From the NCBI RefSeq assembly GCF_000725805.1, contig NZ_JOFT01000014.1, positions 62,001 through 126,000 on the forward strand: DNA of 64,000 nt, given 5' to 3'. The stretch is from Streptomyces xanthophaeus (GTDB taxonomy: Bacteria > Actinomycetota > Actinomycetes > Streptomycetales > Streptomycetaceae). Of the stretch, positions 50,804-58,646 are shown in pieces. Within the stretch, counting starts at the first letter, position 1. Each line of letters starts with the position of its first letter. The notes under the pieces are model-generated. The model was not told the origin of the DNA, searched no databases, and saw only the letters and a program-made list of their open reading frames with translations. The translations under genes and the position numbers were made by a program.

Positions 50804-51822
50804 CAGTTCTCCCACTGCAGGCGCGCCACGGCGTCCAGGATCCGGTCCACACCCGGCAGGTGGTACTTCTCCAGCATCGGCGGCGGGTAGGGGATGTCGA
50901 AGCCCGTCACGCGCAGCACCGGCGCCTCCAGGTGGTGGAAGCAGCGCTCCGTGACGCGGGCGGCGATCTCCGCGCCCGGTCCGCCGAAGCCGCCCGCCTC
51001 GTGGACCACCACCGCGCGCCCGGTGCGGCGTACGGACTCCACGACCGTGTCCTCGTCGAAGGGGACCAGCGAGCGCAGGTCGACGACCTCCAGGTCCCAG
51101 CCCTCCTGGCGGGCCGCCTCGGCCGCCTCCAGGCACACCGGCAGCGAGGGCCCGTAGGTGATCAGCGTGGCGCTCGTGCCTGCCCGCCGGACCAGCGCCT
51201 TCCCGATGCCGGGCACGGTCGTCGGCGCCTCGGGACGCCAGTCGGCCTTCGACCAGTAGAGCCGCTTCGGCTCCAGGAAGACCACCGGGTCGTCGCTGGC
51301 GATCGAGGCGCGCAGCAGCCCGTACGCGTCCTCGACGGTCGCCGGGGTCACCACCGTCAGGCCGGGCGTGGCCACGTAGTACGCCTCGGAGGAGTCGCAG
51401 TGGTGCTCCACGCCGCCGATCCCGCCGCCGTACGGCACCCGGATCGTGATCGGCAGGGGCATCGCGCCGCGGGTGCGGTTGCGCATCTTCGCCACGTGCG
51501 AGATGAGCTGCTCGAACGCCGGGTACGCGAAGGCGTCGAACTGCATCTCCACGACCGGCCGCAGCCCGTACATGGCCATGCCGACCGCCGCACCCAGGAT
51601 GCCCGCCTCCGCGAGGGGGGTGTCCGTGCAGCGCTCCTCGCCGAACTCCTTGGCGAGCCCGTCCGTGATCCGGAAGACCCCGCCGAGCGTCCCGACGTCC
51701 TCGCCCATGACGTGGACCGTCGGGTCCTCGGCCATCGCGTCGCGCATCGCCCGCGTCAGGGCCTGCGCCATCGTCGAGGGCTTGACCCCCGACTTCGCGG
51801 ACTTCGCCGCCACCGTCGTCAC
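50803..51822 (-). CDS. bkdB: Branched-chain 2-oxoacid dehydrogenase E1 beta subunit, second paralogue
   Basis: A 339-residue E1-beta. The pyrimidine-binding domain reads VHVMGEDVGTLGGVFRITDGL and ERCTDTPLAEAGILGAAVGMAM; the C-terminal domain has LEVVDLRSLVPFDEDTVVES and ends HHLEAPVLRVTGFDIPYPPP. It pairs with the E1-alpha encoded upstream to form the thiamine-diphosphate site. GTG 51822 overlaps the E1-alpha stop by 4 nt (GTGA), and its own stop overlaps the E2 start, so the three are tightly coupled. Its sequence is clearly different from the beta subunit at 32 kb, so this is an old duplication. Confidence 0.93.
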   Translation of the reverse strand: MTTVAAKSAKSGVKPSTMAQALTRAMRDAMAEDPTVHVMGEDVGTLGGVFRITDGLAKEFGEERCTDTPLAEAGILGAAVGMAMYGLRPVVEMQFDAFAYPAFEQLISHVAKMRNRTRGAMPLPITIRVPYGGGIGGVEHHCDSSEAYYVATPGLTVVTPATVEDAYGLLRASIASDDPVVFLEPKRLYWSKADWRPEAPTTVPGIGKALVRRAGTSATLITYGPSLPVCLEAAEAARQEGWDLEVVDLRSLVPFDEDTVVESVRRTGRAVVVHEAGGFGGPGAEIAARVTERCFHHLEAPVLRVTGFDIPYPPPMLEKYHLPGVDRILDAVARLQWEN

Positions 51823-52955
51823 GCCTGGTCCTCGGCTTCCAGCTCTGCACGGAGCATGGCCGCCTGCTCGCGCAGCCGGTCCGTCTGCTCCGCGTACACG
51901 TGCGCGAACAGGTCCATCGGGTCCACCACCGGGTCCGCGTTCATCCCCTCGCGGAGCGCCGCGGCCATCGTCTCGGCCTCGTCGCGCGCCGACTGGATCG
52001 CCGCCTCGTCGATGATGCCGCGGGCGGTCAGCTCACGCTCCAGCAGATCGATCGGGTCGTGCGCCTTCCAGGCCTCGACCTCGGCGTCACCGCGGTAGCG
52101 GGTCGCGTCGTCGGCGTTCGTGTGGGCCTCCATCCGGTAGGTGACGGCCTCGATCAGGGTCGGGCCGCCACCGGACCGGGCGCGCCGGACCGCCTCGGAC
52201 AGCACCTCGTGCATCGCGGCGACGTCGTTCCCGTCGACCAGCCGGCCGGGCATTCCGTAGCCGACGGCCTTGTGGGCCAGCGTCGGGGCGGCGGTCTGCT
52301 TGGCGAGCGGGACGGATATCGCGAAGCCGTTGTTCTGCACCAGGAAGACCACCGGGGCCTGCCAGACGGCGGCGAAGTTCAGCGCCTCGTGGAAATCGCC
52401 CTCGCTGGTGCCGCCGTCGCCGACCATGGCGAGCGCGACGACGTCGTCACCGCGCAGCCGGGCCGCGTGCGCCAGGCCCACCGCGTGCGGCAGCTGGGTG
52501 GCGAGCGGGGTCGAGAGCGGGGCTATGCGGTGCTCGCGCGGGTCGTACCCGGTGTGCCAGTCGCCGCGCAGCAGGGTCAGCGCCTGGACGGGGTCCAGTC
52601 CGCGCGCCACGGCCGCCAGGGTGTCGCGGTAGCTCGGGAACAGCCAGTCCTGGTCCTCCAGGACCAGCGCGGCCGCGATCTCGCAGGCCTCCTGGCCCAC
52701 GGTGGAGGGGTAGACGGCGAGCCTGCCCTGCTTGGTGAGCGCCGTGGCCTGCGCGTTGTAGCGACGGCCGCGGACCAGCTCGGCGTAGCAGCGGCGCATC
52801 AGCGCGGGGTCGAGCCGGTCGGCCGCCTCGGTGCCCAGTACCCGGTAGGGCTCGGGGTCCGGGAGCAGCGGGGCGGCATCCGTACGGGGCCTCCAGGCGG
52901 GCGGCGGGGTCGGACGGTGGGACGCACCGGCACCGGGCAGCTCTTGGACCGTCAT
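51819..52955 (-). CDS. bkdA: Branched-chain 2-oxoacid dehydrogenase E1 alpha subunit, second paralogue
   Basis: A 378-residue E1-alpha. The thiamine-diphosphate motif is MVGDGGTSEGDFHEALNFAAV with VQNNGFAIS, and EAHTNADDATRYR forms the loop. It lacks the Lys/Arg-rich leader of the paralogue at 33-34 kb. The start MTVQELPGAG at 52955 has AGGAGG about 12 nt upstream, slightly far. The gene heads the operon and diverges from an Lrp/AsnC regulator; a paa-type operator palindrome at 53018-53031 lies in the shared promoter region, 62 bp from the start. The 378-residue length is close to that of S. avermitilis BkdA. Confidence 0.93.
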   Translation of the reverse strand: MTVQELPGAGASHRPTPPPAWRPRTDAAPLLPDPEPYRVLGTEAADRLDPALMRRCYAELVRGRRYNAQATALTKQGRLAVYPSTVGQEACEIAAALVLEDQDWLFPSYRDTLAAVARGLDPVQALTLLRGDWHTGYDPREHRIAPLSTPLATQLPHAVGLAHAARLRGDDVVALAMVGDGGTSEGDFHEALNFAAVWQAPVVFLVQNNGFAISVPLAKQTAAPTLAHKAVGYGMPGRLVDGNDVAAMHEVLSEAVRRARSGGGPTLIEAVTYRMEAHTNADDATRYRGDAEVEAWKAHDPIDLLERELTARGIIDEAAIQSARDEAETMAAALREGMNADPVVDPMDLFAHVYAEQTDRLREQAAMLRAELEAEDQA

Positions 52956-53017
52956 GGCGGCGTACACCTCCTCGTGGGAAGCGGGCAGGGGTGCCCCGGG
53001 TGTGAGGCGCCTCACCA

Positions 53018-53031
53018 ACCGATTGTTCGGT
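53018..53031. promoter_or_regulatory. PaaR-type operator, bkdA / Lrp intergenic
   Basis: ACCGATTGTTCGGT differs by one base from the palindrome found at two paa promoters (55993 and 60605). Its wider context CAACCGA-TTGT-TCGGTTG is a perfect 7-bp inverted repeat. It lies between the divergent bkdA and Lrp-type genes. Confidence 0.65.
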
Positions 53032-53065
53032 TGTCTGCGCAATTTGGCTACAGGCGACTCCAGGC

Positions 53066-53074
53066 TGTGGACAA
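53066..53074 (-). promoter_or_regulatory. DnaA box-like sequence
   Basis: TTGTCCACA on the minus strand is the Streptomyces DnaA-box consensus. It lies 34 bp from the operator at 53018, in the bkdA-Lrp promoter region. Confidence 0.45.
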
Positions 53075-53132
53075 ACGGGCGTCGGGGGCCTGGGATGGAT
53101 GCAGGACGTCCAGGAGAGGGAGGCATCGGGCA

Positions 53133-53738
53133 ATGCCGGATGAACAAATGGCCGCACCGGGTTCCGGCCCGGTACCGCCGGGGAGCGGCGCCGCGGTCCC
53201 GTCGGCCCCGCCCGCGCCTTCCGGACCGGCGGTCCCGTCGGTCCCGGTGGTCCCGCCCCGCGCCCTGGACCCGATCGACCGTTCGATCGTACGACTGCTC
53301 CAGGCGGACGGCCGTGCGTCGATACGCTCGGTGGCGGAGCAGGTCCACGTGTCCCGGGCGAACGCCTACGCCCGCATCAACCGGCTCATCGACGACGGGG
53401 TGATCCGCGGGTTCACCGCCCGCGTCAACCACGAACGCGCAGGCCAGGGCGCCTCGGCGTACATCACCTTGAAGATCGTCCAGAATTCCTGGCGGACGGT
53501 GCGCGAACAGCTCCGCGAGCTGCCGGGCGCGGCCCACATCGCGCTGGTCAGCGGGGACTTCGACGTCCTCCTGCTGGTGCACACGCCGGACAACCGCACC
53601 CTGCGCGAGCTGGTGCTGACCCGCCTCCAGTCCATCCCGGAGGTCCTGTCCACGCGCACCCTGCTGGTGTTCGAGGAGACGGACCTCCTGGACCCGGGCC
53701 CGGCGGGCGGCCCGTCCTCCTCCCTCACGGAGGAGTAG
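53133..53738 (+). CDS. bkdR: Lrp/AsnC-family regulator (BkdR-like)
   Basis: A 201-residue Lrp/AsnC regulator. An unusual Pro/Ser/Val-rich leader (about 1-42) precedes the helix-turn-helix (about 43-105: LDPIDRSIVRLLQADGRASIRSVAEQVHVSRANAYARINRLIDDGVI) and the RAM ligand-binding domain (about 110-185, SAYITLKIVQ, HIALVSGDFDVLLLVHTPD). It diverges from the bkdABC operon, and Lrp-type proteins in this position sense branched-chain amino acids and activate or repress bkd genes in other bacteria. The symbol is based on position and family. ATG 53133 follows GGAGAGGGAGG. Confidence 0.88.
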   Translation: MPDEQMAAPGSGPVPPGSGAAVPSAPPAPSGPAVPSVPVVPPRALDPIDRSIVRLLQADGRASIRSVAEQVHVSRANAYARINRLIDDGVIRGFTARVNHERAGQGASAYITLKIVQNSWRTVREQLRELPGAAHIALVSGDFDVLLLVHTPDNRTLRELVLTRLQSIPEVLSTRTLLVFEETDLLDPGPAGGPSSSLTEE

Positions 53739-53750
53739 GCCGAACGGGGG

Positions 53751-53788
53751 ACGGGGACGCCACCGGGGGATCCCGGCGTCGTCCCCGT
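53751..53788. terminator. Weak terminator, bkdR / paaR convergent end
   Basis: ACGGGGAC at 53751-53758 pairs with GTCCCCGT at 53781-53788 between convergent genes. GTCCCCGTC is then repeated. Confidence 0.4.
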
Positions 53789-53832
53789 CGTCCCCGTCGT
53801 ACCGGATGTGCCCGGCGGCGCTCCGGCGCGTC

Positions 53833-54420
53833 CTAGCGGGCCGTGCGCAGGCCGTCCAGGGCCATGCTGACGACCGCGTCGGCGAGCTGGTCGGAGGTGG
53901 TGACCGGGTGCGGGCGGTACCACTCGACCAGCGAGTTGACCATGCCGAAGAGCAGCCGGGTCGCGAGGCGGATGTCCACGTCGGCCCGCAGGTCCCCGTC
54001 GGCCGCGGCGGCCTTGAGGAGGTCCGCGACCTGGTGGTCGAACTCGCGGCGGCGTTCCAGCGCCCACCGCTCGGTGCGGGTGTTGCCCCGTACGCGCAGC
54101 AGCAGGGTCACGTACGGCAGCTCGCCGACGAGGACCTCCACCGTGCGCCGGGTGACGTACTCGACGCGCTCGACCGCCCGGCCGCGCACCGCACCGGGCT
54201 CCTCCAGCACCGCGAAGAGCCCGTCGAGGGCGCGGCTGACGGCCCGGCGCAGGAGCTCCTCCTTGCCGGTGACGTGGTGGTAGATCGAGGACTTGGAGAT
54301 CCCCGCGGCCTTGGAGAGGTGCTCCATGGAGGTGCCGTCGTAGCCGCGCTCGTTGAAGACCTGGACCGCGACCGACAGCAGCGATTCCGGCGTGTAGGTG
54401 TCCCGCCTGACCGTGGTCAT
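53833..54420 (-). CDS. paaR: TetR-family repressor of phenylacetate catabolism (PaaR-like)
   Basis: A 195-residue TetR regulator. The N-terminal helix-turn-helix (about 8-55) reads LLSVAVQVFNERGYDGTSMEHLSKAAGISKSSIYHHVTGKEELL, and the C-terminal ligand domain follows. Its ATG at 54420 overlaps the stop of paaH by 4 nt (ATGA), so it is the last gene of the paaH-paaR operon and would be under its own operator at 55993-56006. In other bacteria PaaR binds phenylacetyl-CoA and derepresses paa genes. The name is inferred from position and from the conserved operator palindromes. Confidence 0.85.
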   Translation of the reverse strand: MTTVRRDTYTPESLLSVAVQVFNERGYDGTSMEHLSKAAGISKSSIYHHVTGKEELLRRAVSRALDGLFAVLEEPGAVRGRAVERVEYVTRRTVEVLVGELPYVTLLLRVRGNTRTERWALERRREFDHQVADLLKAAAADGDLRADVDIRLATRLLFGMVNSLVEWYRPHPVTTSDQLADAVVSMALDGLRTAR

Positions 54421-55937
54421 CCCGTCTCCTCCGCCCCGTCCTCGTCGCCCGCCGCGTAGCCGAGCCGGAACAGCGCCAGCGAGGGCGCGTACCGGCCGCC
54501 GGGACAGCGCTCGTCGAGGTTGTGGAGCAGGTCGTACGCCCAGTCCGGGCCGAGGCGCTCGTGCCACTGGGACGGGCCGAGCGGGTAGTTGACGCCGAGC
54601 CGCATCGCGGTGTCGATGTCCTGCGCGCCGGCCGCGCCGCGGGCGACGGCGTCGGCGGTGAGGTCGATCAGCATGGCCACGGTCCGGGCGACGATCATGC
54701 CGGGGACGTCGCCGATGACGGAGACCTTCTTGCCGAGCTTCTGGAACAGGCCGACGGCCTCGGCGAGGGTGCGCTCGCTGACGTCCTCGCTGGCGGAGAG
54801 CGCGATCCGGGTGGCGCCGCGGTAGTCGAGGGCCAGGTCGAAGTAGACGACGTCGGTGAACTCGACCGAGGTCTTGCCGTCCGCGAGGACCAGCTGGCCC
54901 TCGCCGGGCAGCTGGATGTACGGGCCCCCGTGCTCGGTGGCCGTGACGGCGATCCCGGCCTCCTCCAGCAGGTCGGCGAGCTCGGCGGCGGGGCCGAGGT
55001 CGCCCACGACGGTGACCTTGGCCGGGGCCTCCTGCGGGGCGGCGGTGTGCGGTTCGGGCAGTACGGCGCCCGGGCCGTACGGGAACCAGCCGTGCCCCGA
55101 CTTGCGGCCCAGGCGGCCCGACTGGACCAGCCGGCGCTGGGCGAGGGAGGGCGTGAACTTCGGGCTCCGGAAGAAGGACTCCCACACGGAGCGGGTCACC
55201 GCTTCGTTGACGTCCTGCCCGATCAGGTCGGTCAGGGCGAAGGGGCCCATCTTGAAGCCGCCGCACTCGCGCAGGACGGCGTCGATGGTGGCGGGGTCGG
55301 CGCCCTGCTCCTCGTAGACCGAGAAGGCCTCGGCGTAGAAGGGGCGGGCGATCCGGTTGACGATGAAGCCCGGGGTGTCGGCGCAGCGGACCGGGGTCTT
55401 CCCCCAGCCGAGGACGGTGCGGTACGCGCGCTCGGCGGCGGCCGGGTCGGTCGCGAAACCGCTGACCACCTCGACGAGCGGGAGCAGCGGGGCCGGGTTG
55501 AAGAAGTGCAGGCCGAGGAAGCGGCCCGGGCGGGCGAGGCCCCCGGCGAGCTCGGTGACGGAGAGGGAGGAGGTGTTGGTGGCCAGCAGGGCGTCCGGGG
55601 CGACCACCTCCTCCAGCGCGGCGAAGAGGGCCTGCTTGACGGTGACGTTCTCGACGACCGCCTCGATGACGAGCGCGGCGTCGGCGAGGTCCGCGAGGGT
55701 GCCGGCTGCAGCGATCCGGCCGATCGCGTCCTCGGCCTCGGCGCGGTCCAGGCGGCCCTTCGCGGCCATCCGCTCCAGGCGGTCCTGCACGAAGCCGGCC
55801 CCGTCGGCGGCGAGGGTGGCGTCGATGTCGTAGATCAGCACCCGGTGACCTGCGAGAAGGGCGACCTGGGCGATGCCCTGTCCCATGGTGCCGGCGCCGA
55901 CGACCGCCACAGTGCGGGACCGCTCGATTGCTGTCAT
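54417..55937 (-). CDS. paaH: 3-hydroxyacyl-CoA dehydrogenase (phenylacetate pathway)
   Basis: A 506-residue NAD-dependent dehydrogenase that oxidises 3-hydroxyadipyl-CoA to 3-oxoadipyl-CoA. Rossmann NAD site VAVVGAGTMGQGIAQVALLAGH (about 10-31), catalytic His in LGLHFFNPAPLLPLVEV (HFFNPxPxxxLVE motif), a first C-terminal helical domain with ADTPGFIVNRI, and a second one near 410-490 (VIGDVPGMIVARTVAMLIDLTADAV), giving the long PaaH-type layout. ATG 55937 has GGAGG about 8 nt upstream. It is divergent from paaN across an intergenic region with a PaaR-type operator. Confidence 0.93.
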   Translation of the reverse strand: MTAIERSRTVAVVGAGTMGQGIAQVALLAGHRVLIYDIDATLAADGAGFVQDRLERMAAKGRLDRAEAEDAIGRIAAAGTLADLADAALVIEAVVENVTVKQALFAALEEVVAPDALLATNTSSLSVTELAGGLARPGRFLGLHFFNPAPLLPLVEVVSGFATDPAAAERAYRTVLGWGKTPVRCADTPGFIVNRIARPFYAEAFSVYEEQGADPATIDAVLRECGGFKMGPFALTDLIGQDVNEAVTRSVWESFFRSPKFTPSLAQRRLVQSGRLGRKSGHGWFPYGPGAVLPEPHTAAPQEAPAKVTVVGDLGPAAELADLLEEAGIAVTATEHGGPYIQLPGEGQLVLADGKTSVEFTDVVYFDLALDYRGATRIALSASEDVSERTLAEAVGLFQKLGKKVSVIGDVPGMIVARTVAMLIDLTADAVARGAAGAQDIDTAMRLGVNYPLGPSQWHERLGPDWAYDLLHNLDERCPGGRYAPSLALFRLGYAAGDEDGAEETG

Positions 55938-55959
55938 GACCCGATCCTCCCGCACCGAC

Positions 55960-55968
55960 TTATCCACA
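55960..55968 (+). promoter_or_regulatory. DnaA box-like sequence
   Basis: TTATCCACA is a perfect E. coli-type DnaA box, 24 bp from the PaaR-type operator at 55993. Confidence 0.4.
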
Positions 55969-55992
55969 GGTCTGCCGGGCCCTCTTGTCCCG

Positions 55993-56006
55993 ACCGATCG
56001 TTCGGT
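55993..56006. promoter_or_regulatory. PaaR-type operator, paaH / paaN intergenic
   Basis: ACCGATCGTTCGGT is a 14-bp near-perfect palindrome, whose exact reverse complement appears upstream of paaA at 60605. It agrees with the ACCG-NN-CG-NN-CGGT core described for actinobacterial PaaR. It lies between divergent paaH and paaN. Confidence 0.8.
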
Positions 56007-56103
56007 TACTCTAACTCCAGTCTGCTCTTTCTCGCCCTGCCTTGCCTGAACCGCCTGCCGATCCCGCGCGATCCCGCCCGGCTCAACGAGGAGTTGGTCC
56101 CTG

Positions 56104-57786
56104 ATGTCCGCCGAGCTCACCGTCCCCCAGCTGTCCGCCAAGCACCGGCCCACCCTGGACCAGGCGCTGTCGGCGATCCGCAGCCGCGCCTACTGGTCCC
56201 CGCATCCCGAGCACCCCAAGGCGTACGGCGAGAGCGCCCCGGCCGACGGGCTGGCCGCCTTCGAGGCCCTGCGCGGGACCCGGCTGGAGCTCGGGCAGCC
56301 CGGTACGGACGGCTGGACCGGCGGCGAGGTGTCCCCGTACGGCCCCGAGCTGGGCGTCGAGTACCCGCACGCCGACCCGGAGGTGCTGCTGCCCGCCATG
56401 AAGGCCGGCATCGCCGCCTGGCGCGACGCGGGTCCCGAGACCCGGGCGCTGGTCTCCATCGAGATCCTGTCCCGCATCTCCGCCCGCACCCACGAGTTCG
56501 CGCACGCGGTCATGCACACCAGCGGCCAGGCCTTCATGATGGCGTTCCAGGCGGGCGGCCCGCACGCGCAGGACCGCGGCCTGGAGGCGGTGGCCTACGC
56601 CTACGAGGAGCAGACCCGGGTCCCGGGCCAGGCCGACTGGTCCAAGCCGCAGGGCAAGAAGGACCCGCTGGAGCTCGGCAAGACCTTCACGGCCGTGCCG
56701 CGCGGCATCGCCCTGGTCATCGGCTGCAACACCTTCCCGACCTGGAACGGCTACCCCGGCCTGTTCGCCTCCCTCGCCACGGGCAACGCGGTGCTGGTCA
56801 AGCCGCACCCGCGGGCCGTGCTCCCGCTCGCGCTGACCGTGCAGGTCGCCCGGGAGGTCCTCGCCGAGGCCGGCTTCGACCCGAACCTGGTGGCGCTCGC
56901 GGTCGAGCGTCCCGGCGAGGGCATCGCCAAGACCCTGGCCCTGCGGCCCGAGATCAAGCTGATCGACTACACCGGGTCCACGGAGTTCGGCGACTGGCTC
57001 GAGGCCAACGCCCGTCAGGCGCAGGTCTACACGGAGAAGGCCGGCGTCAACACCGTCGTCCTGGACTCCACCGACAACTACAAGGGGATGCTGGCCAACC
57101 TGGCCTTCTCGCTCTCCCTCTACAGCGGGCAGATGTGCACCACCCCGCAGAACCTGCTGATCCCCCGCGAGGGCATCGCCACGGACGCCGGCCACAAGAG
57201 CTACGACGAGGTCGTCGCCGATCTCGCGGCCTCGGTCGGCGGTCTGCTCGGTGACGACGCCCGGGCCAACGCCCTGCTGGGCGCCCTGGTCAATCCGGAC
57301 GTCCGGACCCGGCTGGAGGCGGCGGCCGCGCTGGGCGAGGTCGCGCTGGCCTCCCGCGAGGTCACGAACCCCGAGTTCCCGGACGCCGTGGTCCGTACGC
57401 CGGTGATGGTGAAGCTGGACGCCGCCAAGGGCGACCCGGAAGCGCCGTACCTCTCGGAGTGCTTCGGTCCGGTCTCTTTCGCGGTGGCCGTGGACTCCAC
57501 CGCCGATGCGCTGGAGCTGCTGCGGCGCACGGTGCGGGAGAAGGGCGCCATGACCGTGGGCGCGTACACGACCTCCGCGGACACCGAGCGGGCCGTCGAG
57601 GAGGTCTGCCTGGAGGAGTCCGCGCAGCTCTCCCTGAACCTGACCGGCGGGGTGTACGTCAACCAGACCTCCGCCTTCTCCGACTTCCACGGTTCGGGCG
57701 GGAACCCGGCGGCGAACGCCGCGCTGTGCGACGGCGCGTTCGTCGCGAACCGCTTCCGCGTGGTGGAGGTCCGGCGCCAGGCCTGA
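56104..57786 (+). CDS. paaN: Phenylacetic acid degradation protein PaaN (aldehyde dehydrogenase family)
   Basis: A 560-residue aldehyde dehydrogenase-fold protein of the PaaN type. The NAD site region is VIGCNTFPTWNGYPGLFASLATGNAVLVKPHP, the glycine-rich turn DYTGSTEFG and the catalytic Cys in SGQMCTTPQN. Unlike the bifunctional PaaZ, there is no C-terminal MaoC-like hydratase domain for ring opening; that step would need another protein. It oxidises an aldehyde intermediate after ring cleavage. GAGGAG lies upstream of the ATG at 56104. Its stop codon begins a set of 11-bp tandem repeats at 57781. Confidence 0.93.
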   Translation: MSAELTVPQLSAKHRPTLDQALSAIRSRAYWSPHPEHPKAYGESAPADGLAAFEALRGTRLELGQPGTDGWTGGEVSPYGPELGVEYPHADPEVLLPAMKAGIAAWRDAGPETRALVSIEILSRISARTHEFAHAVMHTSGQAFMMAFQAGGPHAQDRGLEAVAYAYEEQTRVPGQADWSKPQGKKDPLELGKTFTAVPRGIALVIGCNTFPTWNGYPGLFASLATGNAVLVKPHPRAVLPLALTVQVAREVLAEAGFDPNLVALAVERPGEGIAKTLALRPEIKLIDYTGSTEFGDWLEANARQAQVYTEKAGVNTVVLDSTDNYKGMLANLAFSLSLYSGQMCTTPQNLLIPREGIATDAGHKSYDEVVADLAASVGGLLGDDARANALLGALVNPDVRTRLEAAAALGEVALASREVTNPEFPDAVVRTPVMVKLDAAKGDPEAPYLSECFGPVSFAVAVDSTADALELLRRTVREKGAMTVGAYTTSADTERAVEEVCLEESAQLSLNLTGGVYVNQTSAFSDFHGSGGNPAANAALCDGAFVANRFRVVEVRRQA

Positions 57787-57824
57787 GCCGGGCCTGAGCC
57801 GGTCCTGATCCGGGCCTGAGCCGG
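57781..57824 (+). repeat. Four tandem 11-bp repeats after paaN
   Basis: GCCTGAGCCGG occurs at 57781 and 57792, as TCCTGATCCGG at 57803, and again at 57814. The first unit contains the paaN stop codon. The last unit plus an inverted copy forms the hairpin at 57815-57836. Confidence 0.8.
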
Positions 57825-57836
57825 GCCCGGCTCAGG
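57815..57836. terminator. Terminator, paaN / trmH-like gene
   Basis: CCTGAGCCGGG followed directly by CCCGGCTCAGG is a perfect 22-nt palindrome between the convergent genes; it includes the TGA of the methyltransferase gene on the minus strand. Confidence 0.7.
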
Positions 57837-58590
57837 GCTTGGGCCCGCCCCAGTGGAAGAGGGTCATGGCCACGCTGGTGGCCAGGTTGTAGCTGGAGAC
57901 CTGCGGCCGCATCGGCAGGGACACCAGGTGATCGGCGCGGGCGCGCAGCTCGGGCGAGATGCCGTGGCGTTCCGAGCCGAAGGCGAGCAGGGCGTCGTCC
58001 GGGAGGGTGAGGGAGCGGATGTCCTCGCCCTCCGGGTCGAGCGCGTACAGCGGCCCGGCCGGGAGGGTGGCGATCTCCACCCGGTCCACGGTGGTGGCGT
58101 AGTGCAGCCCGGCCCCGGCCCGGACCACGTTCGGATGCCAGGGGTCGAGGTCCCCCCGGGTCACCACACCGGTGGCCCCGAAGCCCGCGGCGAGGCGGAC
58201 CACGGCGCCGACGTTGCCGAGGTTGCGGGGGTTGTCCAGCACCACGACGGGTGCGAGCCGCGGCTGCCGGTGCAGCCGTTCCCGGAGCAGGTCGGGGCCC
58301 GGCCGTACGGCCAGGGCCGCGACTCCCGTGGGGTGCACCCGGGGCAGCAGCCCGCTCAGCGGGACGCCGCCGCGGACCAGCCGGGCGACCTCGGCCTCGA
58401 CGTCCGGAGCCAGCTCGCGCGCCAGTGCCCGTACGGCCTGCGGATCGTCGGCCACGGCGATCTCCACCTCGGCCCCGAAGCGCAGGGCGTGCTTCAGCGC
58501 GTGGAACCCGTCCAGCAGGACCAGGTCCTCCCGCCGGGCCCCCTCCCGCCAGCGCCGCTCCGTCCCGTCCGCGTCTGCCCACTCACTCAT
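57832..58590 (-). CDS. TrmH/SpoU-family RNA 2'-O-methyltransferase
   Basis: A 252-residue SPOUT methyltransferase. The knotted C-terminal domain has motif 1 VVVLDNPRNLGNVGAVVRLAAGFG, motif 2 LLAFGSERHGIS and motif 3 VSSYNLATSVAMTLFHW, with SAM bound in the knot. The N-terminal part (about 1-95) is an RNA-binding-like region (LVLLDGFHALKHAL). It probably methylates a ribose in rRNA or tRNA; the exact base cannot be read. TAGGGT on the minus strand (58602-58597) lies 6 nt before the ATG, so the message is likely leaderless. Confidence 0.93.
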   Translation of the reverse strand: MSEWADADGTERRWREGARREDLVLLDGFHALKHALRFGAEVEIAVADDPQAVRALARELAPDVEAEVARLVRGGVPLSGLLPRVHPTGVAALAVRPGPDLLRERLHRQPRLAPVVVLDNPRNLGNVGAVVRLAAGFGATGVVTRGDLDPWHPNVVRAGAGLHYATTVDRVEIATLPAGPLYALDPEGEDIRSLTLPDDALLAFGSERHGISPELRARADHLVSLPMRPQVSSYNLATSVAMTLFHWGGPKP

Positions 58591-58596
58591 GCCCCG

Positions 58597-58602
58597 ACCC
58601 TA
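58597..58602 (-). promoter_or_regulatory. -10 element, leaderless methyltransferase gene
   Basis: TAGGGT on the minus strand ends 6 nt before the ATG at 58590. Confidence 0.45.
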
Positions 58603-58646
58603 GGCGCTCCCCCGCCGGGCTCCGGCACCGGCGCCGCCGACCGCCG

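Noticed and set aside
53278..53296. GACCGTTCGATCGTACG inside the Lrp-type gene, considered as a fourth PaaR-type site.
   Set aside because: It lacks the CGGT half-site and lies in the helix-turn-helix coding sequence.
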